A stretch of DNA of 64,000 nucleotides from Pseudochelatococcus lubricantis (lineage in GTDB: Bacteria > Pseudomonadota > Alphaproteobacteria > Rhizobiales > Beijerinckiaceae), in the NCBI RefSeq assembly GCF_042432495.1, contig NZ_JBHLXC010000002.1, positions 124,001 through 188,000 on the forward strand, given 5' to 3'. Position 1 is the first letter of the stretch. Each line of letters begins with the position of its first letter. This document shows positions 16,796 to 25,392 of this stretch, in pieces. A program made the translations under genes and the position numbers. A model generated the notes under the pieces. That model was not told the origin of the DNA, did not search any database, and saw only the letters and a list, made by a program, of their open reading frames with translations.

Positions 16796-16908
16796 GACTA
16801 GATCAATTCCGGCTCGAAGGGAAACCCTATTTTTGATAAGTAATTGATATAAACGGTCTTCATAAAGATTTCACATGCGGCGCGGCCGATTCCTGACGGT
16901 GCGCCGGC

Positions 16909-16940
16909 AAAAAGAAAAACCCGCGCGTTTCCGCGCGGGT
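16909..16940 (-). terminator. Intrinsic terminator of rpsA
   Basis: In the rpsA direction: a perfect 9-bp stem (ACCCGCGCG / CGCGCGGGT) closed by a GAAA tetraloop and followed by TTTTTCTTTTT. It is 80 bp past the rpsA stop and separates rpsA from sppA. Confidence 0.92.
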
Positions 16941-17021
16941 CCCGATCTTCCGTTCGTTGCGGCGCGGGGCGCCCTCCATCACGAAAGACGTGATGGAAGC
17001 GTGCGCAACGCCTTGCCGGCC

Positions 17022-18725
17022 TTACTTCTTTTCGGTCGCCTTCTTCAGCGCGGCGCCGAGGATGTCGCCGAGCGACGCACCCGAATCGGCGGAGCCGTAC
17101 TGCGCGATGGCTTCCTTCTCCTCAGCCTTCTCCAGCGCCTTGATGGAGAGCTGGATGCGGCGCGCCTTGCGGTCGAACTGCACCACGCGGGCATCGACCT
17201 TCTCGCCGGGCGAGAAGCGCTCGGGCCGCTGGTCGTTGCGGTCGCCCGCCAGCTCCGCGCGGCGGATGAAGGAGGTCAGGTCGGTGTCGACGATGCGCAC
17301 CTCGATGCCGGCGTCCTTGACCTCCAGCACCTCGGTGGTGACGGTCGAACCCTTCTTGATGTCCGAAGCGTCAGCGAAGGGGTCACCCTCAAGCTGCTTG
17401 ATGCCGAGCGAGATGCGCTCCTTCTCGACATCCACGTCCAGAACGACAGCGCGCACGACGTCGCTCTTCTTGAACTCCTCGATGACCTGCTCGCCCGGAC
17501 GGTTCCAGTCGAGATCGGTGAGGTGGACCATGCCGTCCACATCCCCGTCGAGGCCGATGAAGAGGCCGAACTCGGTCTTGTTCTTGACCTCGCCCTCGAC
17601 CTCGGAGCCGATCGGGTGCTTCTCGGCGAAGGCTTCCCACGGATTCTGCAGGGTCTGCTTGAGGCCGAGAGAGATGCGGCGCTTGACGGGATCGACCTCG
17701 AGGATCTGCACTTCCACTTCCTGGGAGGTGGAGACGATCTTGCCGGGGTGGACGTTCTTCTTGGTCCACGACATCTCGGAGACGTGGATCAGACCCTCGA
17801 TGCCAGGCTCCAGCTCGACGAACGCGCCGTAGTCGGTGATGTTCGTCACGCGGCCGCTGAAGCGGCTGTTGACCGGATAGCGCTCGGCGATGCCTTCCCA
17901 CGGATCGGCCAGCAACTGCTTGATGCCGAGCGAGATGCGGTGCGTCTCGTGATTGATCTTGACGATCTTGACCTTGACCGACTGGCCGATGCTGACGACG
18001 TCGGTCGGGTGGTTGACGCGGCGCCATGCCATGTCGGTGACGTGCAGCAGGCCATCGATGCCGCCGAGATCGACGAAGGCGCCGTATTCGGTGATGTTCT
18101 TCACCACGCCCTCGATGACCTGCCCCTCTTCGAGGTTGGCCACGAGCTCGGAACGGGCCTCGGCGCGCGTCTCCTCAAGCACCGTGCGGCGCGAGACGAC
18201 GATGTTGCCGCGGCGGCGGTCCATCTTGAGGATCTGGAACGGCTGCGGCACGTTGAGCAGCGGCGTGACGTCGCGCACCGGGCGAATGTCGACCTGCGAG
18301 CGCGGCAGGAACGCCACGGCGCCGTCGAGATCAACCGTATAACCGCCCTTGACCTGGTTGAAGATGACGCCCGTCACCTTCTCATTGTTCTCGAAAGCCT
18401 TCTCAAGCTTGACCCAGCTCTCCTCGCGGCGCGCCTTGTCGCGCGAGATCACGGCCTCGCCGAGCGCATTCTCCACGCGCTCCAGATAAACCTCGACCTC
18501 GTCGCCGATCTCAAGCGTCTGATCGCGGCCGGGGCCGACGAATTCCTTCAGCGGAACGCGGCCCTCGGTCTTGAGGCCGATGTCGATGACGGCGACGTCT
18601 TTCTCGATTGCGACGACGATACCCTTGACGACGGTCCCTTCCTGGGACTCATGCCCACCGAGGGATTCTTCGAGAAGCGCCGCGAAATCGTCGCGGGTCG
18701 GGGCATGGTTAGCGGTTACGGACAT
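17022..18725 (-). CDS. rpsA: 30S ribosomal protein S1
   Basis: Binds mRNA and helps start translation of structured messages. The 567-aa protein contains six S1 (OB-fold) repeats. Repeats 3 to 6 are the clearest, each with a G-x-V-x-x-I-x-x-Y/F-G-A/L-F core (EYGAFVDLGG, DYGAFVELEPG, EFGLFIGLDG) and the ISLG-x-KQL ending. The start at 18725 has AGGAG five bases upstream. In many relatives cmk lies directly upstream; here a DUF4332 gene and a tRNA take that place. Confidence 0.98.
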   Translation of the reverse strand: MSVTANHAPTRDDFAALLEESLGGHESQEGTVVKGIVVAIEKDVAVIDIGLKTEGRVPLKEFVGPGRDQTLEIGDEVEVYLERVENALGEAVISRDKARREESWVKLEKAFENNEKVTGVIFNQVKGGYTVDLDGAVAFLPRSQVDIRPVRDVTPLLNVPQPFQILKMDRRRGNIVVSRRTVLEETRAEARSELVANLEEGQVIEGVVKNITEYGAFVDLGGIDGLLHVTDMAWRRVNHPTDVVSIGQSVKVKIVKINHETHRISLGIKQLLADPWEGIAERYPVNSRFSGRVTNITDYGAFVELEPGIEGLIHVSEMSWTKKNVHPGKIVSTSQEVEVQILEVDPVKRRISLGLKQTLQNPWEAFAEKHPIGSEVEGEVKNKTEFGLFIGLDGDVDGMVHLTDLDWNRPGEQVIEEFKKSDVVRAVVLDVDVEKERISLGIKQLEGDPFADASDIKKGSTVTTEVLEVKDAGIEVRIVDTDLTSFIRRAELAGDRNDQRPERFSPGEKVDARVVQFDRKARRIQLSIKALEKAEEKEAIAQYGSADSGASLGDILGAALKKATEKK

Positions 18726-19051
18726 GAAAACTCCTGACCAACGGCGCCGGCGGCTCGAATAACGGGCCGCTCCCACGCTGCCGGCGCCGCGCGGTCTGGT
18801 TTGCCGCACGATCTTCCGCCGTAACGGCGGGCCGGCGCCTCATGGCCGACAGCAGGGAACGATTCCGGCGGCGCGCTCGGGCGGCGGGGTCGTTTTGCAT
18901 GCGACAGCGCCACATATGCAACAACACCAAAAGGGCGCGGTTAACGCGCCCCAGCCACCACCCGCGGGCAGCGCATTCCGGACTTCAGACCCATACATCG
19001 GGAACGCCCGGTTAACAACCTTTTTCCGGCTGTCACCGGGCGAAAACCGCA
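18726..19051 (-). other. rpsA leader region, 326 bp without a gene
   Basis: Holds the terminator of the DUF4332 gene (18929-18951), then the presumed rpsA promoter and an untranslated leader. GC-rich inverted segments (GCCGGC/GCCGGC types around 18770-18835) could fold, which would fit autogenous control of S1, but I see no specific motif. No coding signal. Confidence 0.5.
18929..18951 (-). terminator. Intrinsic terminator of the DUF4332 gene
   Basis: Minus-strand hairpin GGGCGCG, loop TTAAC, CGCGCCC, followed by TTTT. It lies about 100 bp past the stop of the gene at 19052-19462. Confidence 0.75.
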
Positions 19052-19462
19052 TCAGTAGGTGAGGAGCGGCGGCAGTTCCTTCGCCTGTTCGATCCACTTC
19101 GCCACCACCTTTTCGGTGGGCAGCGCGCGGACGTAGTTGCCTTTTTCGTTGGCCTCCGCCAGCGCCTTCGTCAGGTTGACGGCGTTGCGATGCTTGAGTT
19201 CCTTCACGGTGTCGACGCCCGCGGCTTCCAGCAGGTCGGAATATTCCTTGCCAACGCCGTGAATGCGCAGGAGATCCGCGATGTTCGCCCACCTGAGGAT
19301 CAGCGCCTCGTCGATGCCGGTCTCCGCTGCCAGTTCCCTGCGCCCCTTGGGGTCATGCGCGCGTTCCAGCAGCGCGTCGGTGGTGGCGATCCCCGCCACC
19401 TTCAGTGCCTGCGCGTCGTTTTCCCCGATGCCCTCTATGCTGACGATTGCGTATGATGCCAC
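19052..19462 (-). CDS. DUF4332 domain protein
   Basis: A 136-aa protein with paired helix-hairpin-helix-like motifs: SIEGIGENDAQALKVAGI near the N-terminus and IHGVGKEYSDLLEAAGV in the middle, the pattern of DUF4332. Such motifs often bind nucleic acid, but this family has no assigned job. The start is GTG with AAGGGG six bases upstream. It ends at a good terminator, so it is probably monocistronic. It occupies the position where cmk is usual upstream of rpsA. Confidence 0.82.
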   Translation of the reverse strand: MASYAIVSIEGIGENDAQALKVAGIATTDALLERAHDPKGRRELAAETGIDEALILRWANIADLLRIHGVGKEYSDLLEAAGVDTVKELKHRNAVNLTKALAEANEKGNYVRALPTEKVVAKWIEQAKELPPLLTY

Positions 19463-19865
19463 GACATGCCCCTTCCTGCAGCCCGACCATGCGGTCGATA
19501 CGCTCCCTTACCCGCACCATGAAACGGTTTGTTGACGCATACACGCCGAGGCCCGGCCAGCCGGCACGGCTCTTCGATCTTGCATCGATCAGGGAGGGGA
19601 AAACAAGAGAATCAGTGTGTGAGAACAGGGCGAATCGCACGAAATCCGAAGCGGAATGGTAGCAGTGGGCAGATTTGAACTGCCGACCTCCGGGTTATGA
19701 ATCCGGCGCTCTCACCAACTGAGCTACACTGCCGCTTCCGTCACCGTCTCCGCGAGGCGGGAACCGATAACGACGACTCAACCCGCGCGACCTCGCCGCG
19801 CGTCTTATCAAGCGCATATAGGGAACATCCGCCGCGCCTGTCAAGAACCCGATCGCCGCCACGTC
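19463..19865. other. Gap of 403 bp holding only tRNA-Met
   Basis: Apart from the tRNA at 19657-19733 I see nothing coding. The 194 bp between the tRNA and the DUF4332 gene would carry that gene's promoter and the tRNA 3' trailer. The 132 bp between the tRNA and the PQQ-dehydrogenase stop would carry the tRNA promoter. Confidence 0.5.
19657..19733 (-). tRNA. tRNA-Met (anticodon CAT, elongator or Ile2-type)
   Basis: A complete cloverleaf of 77 nt with encoded CCA. Acceptor GGCAGTG pairs with CACTGCT (first pair G-T), the D stem is GCTC/GAGC, the anticodon loop is TTCATAA, and the T arm is GGCAG-TTCAAAT-CTGCC. The anticodon is CAT. It lacks the initiator hallmark (a mismatched first pair plus three G-C pairs in the anticodon stem), so it is elongator Met or the lysidine-modified Ile tRNA. 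I favour Met. The anticodon stem has an A-C mismatch at its loop-closing pair. Confidence 0.93.
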
Positions 19866-21041
19866 TCATCTGGCGGGGACAATGCGCAGGATGCGGCCGT
19901 TATCCGCGTCTGTCAGCAGATATAGATAGCCGTCCGGGCCCGTGCGCACGTCGCGGATGCGTTCGTTCAGATCCGTCAGCAGCCGTTCCTCGTGGGTGAC
20001 GCTCTCGTCCGCGACTTCGAGGCGCACCAGCGCCTTCCCCGCCAGCGCGCCGACGAACACGCTGCCGCGCCAGGGCGCGATCGCTCCCCCTTCATGAAAA
20101 GCGAGGCCGGAAGGGGCGATCGACGGCACCCAGTAATAGACGGGTTGCTCCAGCCCTTCCCGCGCCGTGCCGATGCCGATCGGCGCGCCAGAATAGTCGA
20201 CGCCGTAGGTGATGATCGGCCAGCCGTAATTCAGGCCCCGGCGGACGACATTGATCTCGTCGCCACCGCGCGCACCGTGCTCCGCGGTCCACAATTCGCC
20301 GGTCTGCGGATGCAGCGCGGCACCCTGCGCGTTGCGGTGCCCCAGCGACCAGATTTCCGGCAGGGCATCATCCTGCCCGACGAACGGATTGTCGATGGGA
20401 ATGGTGCCGTCGGTGTTGATTCGCAGCACCTTGCCGAGATGGCTGCTCACATCCTGCGCCTTGTCGCGGGTGCCGAAACGGTCACCGATCGTGATGAACA
20501 GCGTATCCTCTTCCGCCGGCACCAGCCGCACGCCGAAATTCGCCGTTCCCGATGCCGTATCCTTCTGGCGGAAAATCGCCTCGACCTGCTCCAGCGTGTT
20601 TTTCTCCCGGTTGAGCACGGCGCGGTCGACGGCAATGCCCGAACCGCCCTCACGCGGCTCGACGTAGGCGAAATACAGGTACCCATTGCGCGCGAAGTCG
20701 GGATCGAGCGCGATGTCGAGCAGCCCTCCCTGCCCCCGTGCGAGCACGGCAGGCACGCCGCCAACGGGCGGCGAAAGCTTGCCATCGCGACTCACGCGGC
20801 GCAGGCGCCCCGGCCGCTCGCTCACCAGGAACTCTCCGGATGGCAGAAAGGCGAGGCCCCAGGGATGTTCGAGCCCGGAGGTCACGGTCTCGACAGAGAT
20901 GTCGAGCTTTTCCGTCCGCTCCGTCACGGCGGGTGCGACCTGCGCGGCCGCCCGTATCGCCATGCCATCGGGGAGCGCGACGGCAGCGGCGGCCAGCAAT
21001 CCTGCGGCCACAATCTTCGGAAACCGTCCGGAAAACCTCAT
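19866..21041 (-). CDS. PQQ-dependent sugar dehydrogenase family protein, exported
   Basis: A 391-aa six-bladed propeller of the soluble glucose dehydrogenase / YliI (Asd) family, probably oxidising aldose sugars with PQQ in the periplasm. An N-terminal signal peptide with a hydrophobic core (VAAGLLAAAAVAL) and an Ala-rich cleavage region ends near residue 34. Signature segments are GLEHPWGLAFLPSG, RGGGL-type GQGGLLDIALDP, WSLGHRNAQG, AEHGARGGDE and GLNYGWP. No PQQ synthesis genes are in the window, so the cofactor source is unknown. It is monocistronic. Confidence 0.88.
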   Translation of the reverse strand: MRFSGRFPKIVAAGLLAAAAVALPDGMAIRAAAQVAPAVTERTEKLDISVETVTSGLEHPWGLAFLPSGEFLVSERPGRLRRVSRDGKLSPPVGGVPAVLARGQGGLLDIALDPDFARNGYLYFAYVEPREGGSGIAVDRAVLNREKNTLEQVEAIFRQKDTASGTANFGVRLVPAEEDTLFITIGDRFGTRDKAQDVSSHLGKVLRINTDGTIPIDNPFVGQDDALPEIWSLGHRNAQGAALHPQTGELWTAEHGARGGDEINVVRRGLNYGWPIITYGVDYSGAPIGIGTAREGLEQPVYYWVPSIAPSGLAFHEGGAIAPWRGSVFVGALAGKALVRLEVADESVTHEERLLTDLNERIRDVRTGPDGYLYLLTDADNGRILRIVPAR

Positions 21042-21107
21042 CGAAGAACCTTTCGCAGATCGCGCGGACCTGCGTGTCAGTTTAATCGCGTTGGCCTCCG
21101 GGCGCCA

Positions 21108-21320
21108 TCAGGAAACGCGGGCGATTCCTGCCGGCGGCTCCGTATGCGCAGTGTGCGCGGGGCCGAACAGCGTTCCAGCTGCGACGATTGCCGACGCCGC
21201 GATCAGGACGAGCGCCAGCACGGCCGATATCCTGAATTGGCGCGCCGCCTCTGCCGGTGCGATGGCCGCCCGTTGCCGGCGCTGGTAATCCGACATGCGG
21301 ATCGGGTCGTTCGTTGTCAT
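21108..21320 (-). CDS. Small single-pass membrane protein, unknown function
   Basis: Seventy residues: a basic, Gln/Arg-rich N-terminal part (about 1-28), one membrane helix (about 29-50, LALVLIAASAIVAA) and a short outside tail rich in His, Thr and Pro. AGGAGG lies five bases before the ATG at 21320, which decides the start against longer readings. It resembles no family I can name. A consensus EcfG-type promoter about 115 bp upstream points to general stress induction. Confidence 0.7.
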   Translation of the reverse strand: MTTNDPIRMSDYQRRQRAAIAPAEAARQFRISAVLALVLIAASAIVAAGTLFGPAHTAHTEPPAGIARVS

Positions 21321-21434
21321 GTCCGCCTCCTGTCGTTCCGGGCATTTTGCCGCAGCGGGCGAAATCGTCTTGCCTCCGCGCCGTGCCTGAAGTTGCACTA
21401 TGCCAGAGACGCCCGGTGGATGCCCTGCCATGTT

Positions 21435-21459
21435 AACGGGGCGGTTAACGAATAGTTCC
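21435..21459 (-). promoter_or_regulatory. EcfG-type general stress promoter candidate
   Basis: On the minus strand GGAAC, 16 bases, CGTT: an exact match to the alphaproteobacterial EcfG consensus GGAAC-N16/17-CGTT. It faces the small membrane protein gene at 21108-21320. The rest of the 338-bp gap (21321-21658) holds the leader of that gene on one side and the aspartate aminotransferase promoter region on the other. Confidence 0.55.
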
Positions 21460-21658
21460 TACATCTTCACGGAATCGTCACCGAAAGGCGCGTCGCTGCA
21501 CCCACGATGCCGCAATACGGCGGTTTTCAGGCTTGCCAGCGAGCGGCGGGCGGACTACGTTTCCACGCTTTTCGGAATGATCGCGCTCCGCGAAGCGGGC
21601 GATCCGCCCCAAATCAATCAAGCGCTGCACCATCCCTTCTCTCAAGGAGCCCATGATC

Positions 21659-22861
21659 ATGGCCTTTCTCGCCGATGCTCTGTCACGCATCAAGCCGTCC
21701 GCAACCATCGCGCTGACGCAGAAAGCCCGCGATCTGAAAGCCCAGGGCCGCGACGTGATCTCGCTTTCCGTCGGCGAGCCGGATTTCGATACGCCCGACA
21801 ACATCAAGAACGCGGCCATCGAGGCGATTCGCCGGGGCGAGACCAAGTACACGCCGGTCGCTGGCATTCCGCAGCTCCGCGAGGCGGTTGCGCGCAAGTT
21901 CAAGCGCGAGAACGAGCTTGACTACAAGCCCTCGCAGACCATCGTCGGCACGGGCGGCAAGCACGTCATCTACAACGCCTTCCTCGCCACGCTGAACCCC
22001 GGCGACGAGGTGGTGATTCCCGCGCCCTACTGGGTTAGCTATCCCGAAATCGTCGCGCTGTGCGGCGGCACGCCGGTCATCGTCGATACCTATATCGACA
22101 AGGGCTTCAAGCTGCAGGCGGAGGATCTGGAGCGCGCCATCACGCCCAAGACCAAATGGGTGCTGTTGAACTCTCCCTCCAACCCTTCCGGCGCGGCCTA
22201 TACGTGGGACGAACTGAAGGCGGTCACCGATGTGCTGGTGCGCCATCCCCACGTCTGGGTGATGACGGACGACATGTACGAGCATCTCGTCTACGGCGAC
22301 TTCAAATTCGTCACGCCCGCGCAGGTCGAGCCCAACCTCTACGAGCGCACGCTGACCATCAACGGCGTGTCGAAGGCCTACGCGATGACGGGCTGGCGTA
22401 TCGGCTACGCCGGCGGCCCGGAGACGCTCATCAAGGCCATGGACACGGTGCAGGGCCAGCAGACGTCGGGCACGTCGTCGATTTCGCAATGGGCGGCCGT
22501 GGAGGCGCTCGACGGGCCGCAGGACCACCTCGCGGTGTTCCGCAATGCATTCCAGGGCCGGCGCGATCTCATCGTCTCCATCCTCAACCAGACGACGGGC
22601 ATCACCTGCCCGACGCCGGAGGGCGCGTTCTACGTCTATCCGTCCATCGTCCCGCTGATCGGCAAGACGGCGCCGTCCGGCAAGAAGATCGAGACGGACG
22701 AGGACTTCGTGCTGGAACTGCTCGCCACCGAGGGCGTGGCGACGGTGCATGGCTCGTCGTTCGGCTCCGGCCCGAACTTCCGCGTCAGCTACGCCACGTC
22801 GAACGACAAGCTGGAGGAAGCGGGCAACCGCATCCAGCGTTTCGTCAACAGCCTGCGCTGA
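21659..22861 (+). CDS. Aspartate aminotransferase (class I/II PLP enzyme)
   Basis: Transfers the amino group of aspartate to 2-oxoglutarate; the 400-aa sequence is of the AspC/AatA 1-beta subgroup common in rhizobia, some of which also accept prephenate. The PLP lysine is in NGVSKAYAMTGWRIGY; SVGEPDFDTP, the TPVAGIPQLREA segment, SPSNPSGAAY and the late FRVSYA arginine complete the fold I signature. AGGAG is nine bases before the ATG at 21659 and only three before the ATG at 21653, so I prefer 21659. It is followed by a hairpin at 22870. Confidence 0.93.
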   Translation: MAFLADALSRIKPSATIALTQKARDLKAQGRDVISLSVGEPDFDTPDNIKNAAIEAIRRGETKYTPVAGIPQLREAVARKFKRENELDYKPSQTIVGTGGKHVIYNAFLATLNPGDEVVIPAPYWVSYPEIVALCGGTPVIVDTYIDKGFKLQAEDLERAITPKTKWVLLNSPSNPSGAAYTWDELKAVTDVLVRHPHVWVMTDDMYEHLVYGDFKFVTPAQVEPNLYERTLTINGVSKAYAMTGWRIGYAGGPETLIKAMDTVQGQQTSGTSSISQWAAVEALDGPQDHLAVFRNAFQGRRDLIVSILNQTTGITCPTPEGAFYVYPSIVPLIGKTAPSGKKIETDEDFVLELLATEGVATVHGSSFGSGPNFRVSYATSNDKLEEAGNRIQRFVNSLR

Positions 22862-22869
22862 ACCTGCCC

Positions 22870-22896
22870 GCATGCCCGGTCTGCGACCGGGCATGC
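22870..22896. terminator. Hairpin between convergent genes
   Basis: A perfect 11-bp stem GCATGCCCGGT / ACCGGGCATGC with a five-base loop, between the convergent aminotransferase and MBL-hydrolase genes. It lacks a U-tract, so it may be a weak or factor-assisted terminator serving both strands. Confidence 0.55.
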
Positions 22897-22928
22897 GCAC
22901 GCGGAAACGGTCCGGCGCCGCGTTCCGG

Positions 22929-23819
22929 TCAAGTTAAATGGTCGAGCGCGGGAAACGACACGGCGAGCCCGTCGCGGGCGACGAAGGAACCCGGCAGCGC
23001 CGCGCGCAGCCGGGCGTCATAGGCTTCCAGGCGCGTGTCGTCGTGGCAGGGGTGCAGGTGGAACGCCGCCATCGCCTTCACCTTGCCGGCCGCGCAGAGC
23101 GCGAGGCCCGCCTCGCAGGTGGAATGCCCCCAGCCCTTGCACCGCGTGTATTCATCGGCCGCATACATGGCGTCGAAGATCATCAGGTCGGCGTTCGAGA
23201 CGAAATCGGTAAGGTCCTCCGGCGGCCAGCCCAGGCTGTGCTCGACATCGCTGACGTAGCACACGCGCCGGCCGCCGAACTCGAACCGGTAGGCGCTCGC
23301 GCCATCGGGATGGAGCAGCGGGCACGTGGCGACGGAAGGGCCGTCGACGAACGCCAGCCTGTCGCCGGCGCGAAAACCGACATGCTCGAAGCGCGCCGGC
23401 AGCCCGTCGAGCCCCAGCGGAAACAGCGGCGGCGAGAACAGCCGCCCCAGCGCGGCACTGCCGTCCGCCCCGCCGAGATTGCCGACATGAACGCGGATGG
23501 TGTTGCCGCGCACCAGCGCCGGCCTGAAGAACGGCAGGCCGATGACGTGGTCGAGATGCAGATGGCTCAGCAGGATATCGATCTCGCAGCCGGAGCGCTC
23601 CGCGCCGAGATATTCGCCGAGAGGGCGGATGCCGGTGCCCGCATCGACGATGAACAGCCGCTCACCGCAGCGGATCTCCACGCAGCACGAATTGCCGCCG
23701 AACGCCACATACTGGGGCCCGGACACCGGCAATGAACCGCGTACGCCCCAGAACCGCACGGACAGGGCGTCCGCCGGGAGGGGCTGCTGGACAGCGAGAG
23801 GGTGCATAAGCGCAGACAT
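22929..23819 (-). CDS. MBL-fold metallo-hydrolase (PhnP/phosphodiesterase-like)
   Basis: A 296-aa metallo-beta-lactamase-fold protein. The metal site is SHLHLDH (HxHxDH), with further ligands in VSDVEH and the C-terminal FHLHPCHDD. The N-terminal RFWGVRGSLPVSG followed by GGNSCCVEI is typical of a bacterial MBL group near PhnP and class II cyclic-nucleotide phosphodiesterases. The natural substrate is not evident from sequence. It is monocistronic and convergent with the aminotransferase. Confidence 0.85.
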   Translation of the reverse strand: MSALMHPLAVQQPLPADALSVRFWGVRGSLPVSGPQYVAFGGNSCCVEIRCGERLFIVDAGTGIRPLGEYLGAERSGCEIDILLSHLHLDHVIGLPFFRPALVRGNTIRVHVGNLGGADGSAALGRLFSPPLFPLGLDGLPARFEHVGFRAGDRLAFVDGPSVATCPLLHPDGASAYRFEFGGRRVCYVSDVEHSLGWPPEDLTDFVSNADLMIFDAMYAADEYTRCKGWGHSTCEAGLALCAAGKVKAMAAFHLHPCHDDTRLEAYDARLRAALPGSFVARDGLAVSFPALDHLT

Positions 23820-24108
23820 GAAGGCAGTCTACTCTCAATCAGACTGGAAGACAGTGCGCCAATACACGTTCGCAGCCGCAATCGCAATTCGGACTGGCGC
23901 CTGGCCCCGACGATGCGCGGGGGCGATGATCGAGAAGACCGAAGGGCAAGAAGAATGCCCGGCAGCAGCATGAACGGGAGGGGGCACCGCGAACGGTCCG
24001 TTCATGCCGGCTGCCGGGCCAGGCACCCGCGCGCCACAGGCACACGGGCGACAAGGGATCGCCGAAAGCTCTCCGCTAGGGAGTTCCAGCCTCTCGCCCA
24101 CTTTATTA

Positions 24109-24945
24109 TCACCGTTGGCGCACGCCATCAGTGCGCTGCAACACGTCATAAATCGGACGGGTGTCAGATAACTGACTCGCGCCGCCCGCCGCGCAATGGA
24201 GAAAGGCCGCAAGGTCCGTCGTCTGGTGGCCGATATGCGCCTCGGCGGAGCGCCCCTGCTCGTGCGCCTCGCGGTGTGGGTCGGGCGTCGCGGGCAGCAC
24301 GAGCACAGTCTGCATGCCGAGCCCGTGTGGCACCGCGAGATTGGCGGAGAGGTCCTCGAACATCGCCGCGCGCGTGGGGTCGATGCCGTGCCTCTCGATG
24401 AAGCGCGCGTAGGTGACGGCTTCGGGCTTGGGCACGAATGCGGCGTCGACAATGTCGAACAGATCCTCGAACAGATCGGCGATGCCCAGCCGCCCGACGA
24501 CGGCACCCGCGTGGGCGCGCGACCCGTTGGTGAAGACGAACCTGCGCCCCGGCAGATTGGCCACCGCGCGGCGCAGGCGCTCGTCGCGGACGACGGCCGA
24601 ATAGTCAATGTCGTGCGCGAAATCGAGGAACGCTTGCGGATCGACGGCGTGCTCCGCCATCAGGCCGCGCAGCGTCGTGCCGTAACGATGATAATAATAT
24701 TTCTGCAGCGCACGCGCCGACATCGCGTCGAGGCCGAACAACTCGCACATGTAGAGGGTGATCTGCGTATCGACCTGCGGCCACAGCCCTGCCTCATGCG
24801 AGTACAGCGTGTTGTCGAGGTCGAAAATCCACGTCTCGACATGCGCGAAAACGTTATTGTGTCCGGGCAGGGCATCGCCGCCTGCGACACCGGCCGCCGC
24901 GGGATCGGCCAGAGCAGCCCGCGCCTCGTTTTCTTCATACGCCAT
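24109..24945 (-). CDS. Pyrimidine 5'-nucleotidase, HAD superfamily
   Basis: A 278-aa HAD hydrolase of the yeast SDT1/PHM8-like group, which dephosphorylates pyrimidine mononucleotides. Motif I is FDLDNTLY, motif II FTNGSRAH, the motif III lysine lies in FVPKPEAV, and motif IV is MFEDLSANL. The N-terminal 30 residues before motif I are Ala-rich and unconserved, so a later start is possible; the C-terminal 35 residues also extend past the core. In relatives this gene is often near dapD. Confidence 0.87.
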   Translation of the reverse strand: MAYEENEARAALADPAAAGVAGGDALPGHNNVFAHVETWIFDLDNTLYSHEAGLWPQVDTQITLYMCELFGLDAMSARALQKYYYHRYGTTLRGLMAEHAVDPQAFLDFAHDIDYSAVVRDERLRRAVANLPGRRFVFTNGSRAHAGAVVGRLGIADLFEDLFDIVDAAFVPKPEAVTYARFIERHGIDPTRAAMFEDLSANLAVPHGLGMQTVLVLPATPDPHREAHEQGRSAEAHIGHQTTDLAAFLHCAAGGASQLSDTRPIYDVLQRTDGVRQR

Positions 24946-25392
24946 CGCGCGTCTTCAACCTTCCCGGCCGGCGGTAACGAGATCCCGGCGCGGCCTGCCG
25001 CGCCGGCCCGTGTGCGGAAAGCTGGCCGGCAGCCGGACGGGCCGTTTTCGCGACGGGTAACGGGAGATGGGGTATGGTGGCGACAATCTCAAGCGGCAGC
25101 CGCTGTCGTGATCTTGCGGAATCAAGCCTGTAGACAACATTAAAGTCCCCGTCGCCGCTTTCAGGTCGGCGACCATTATGTTAGGAAGCGCGAAACGGGG
25201 TTGGGTCGGGGATCGGGAATCGGTTCGCGGACGCGGCTTCACCAGTTACTAACGGATGACGTATCGGCGCATTAGGTGAACGCGCCGTGCGGCCACGTCG
25301 GGATTGATCCGCCCACCGTCACTAAAGGTTCGGGCAACGGTGCATTAGCGCCCTGAACGATGACGAAAAGATGAAAGGAACGACCGGGGGAC
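24946..25392. other. Gap of 447 bp before fabA
   Basis: Divergent control region of the HAD gene and the fab operon. A 7-bp hairpin GTCGCCG / CGGCGAC lies around 25152-25174. In many relatives the iron regulator irr sits directly upstream of fabA; no irr or other gene is present here. No clear promoter or operator can be named. Confidence 0.45.

Noticed and set aside
21433..21449. CtrA box TTAA-N7-TTAA in GTTAACGGGGCGGTTAAC
   Set aside because: The spacing is eight, not seven; the stretch is better explained by the EcfG-type promoter.
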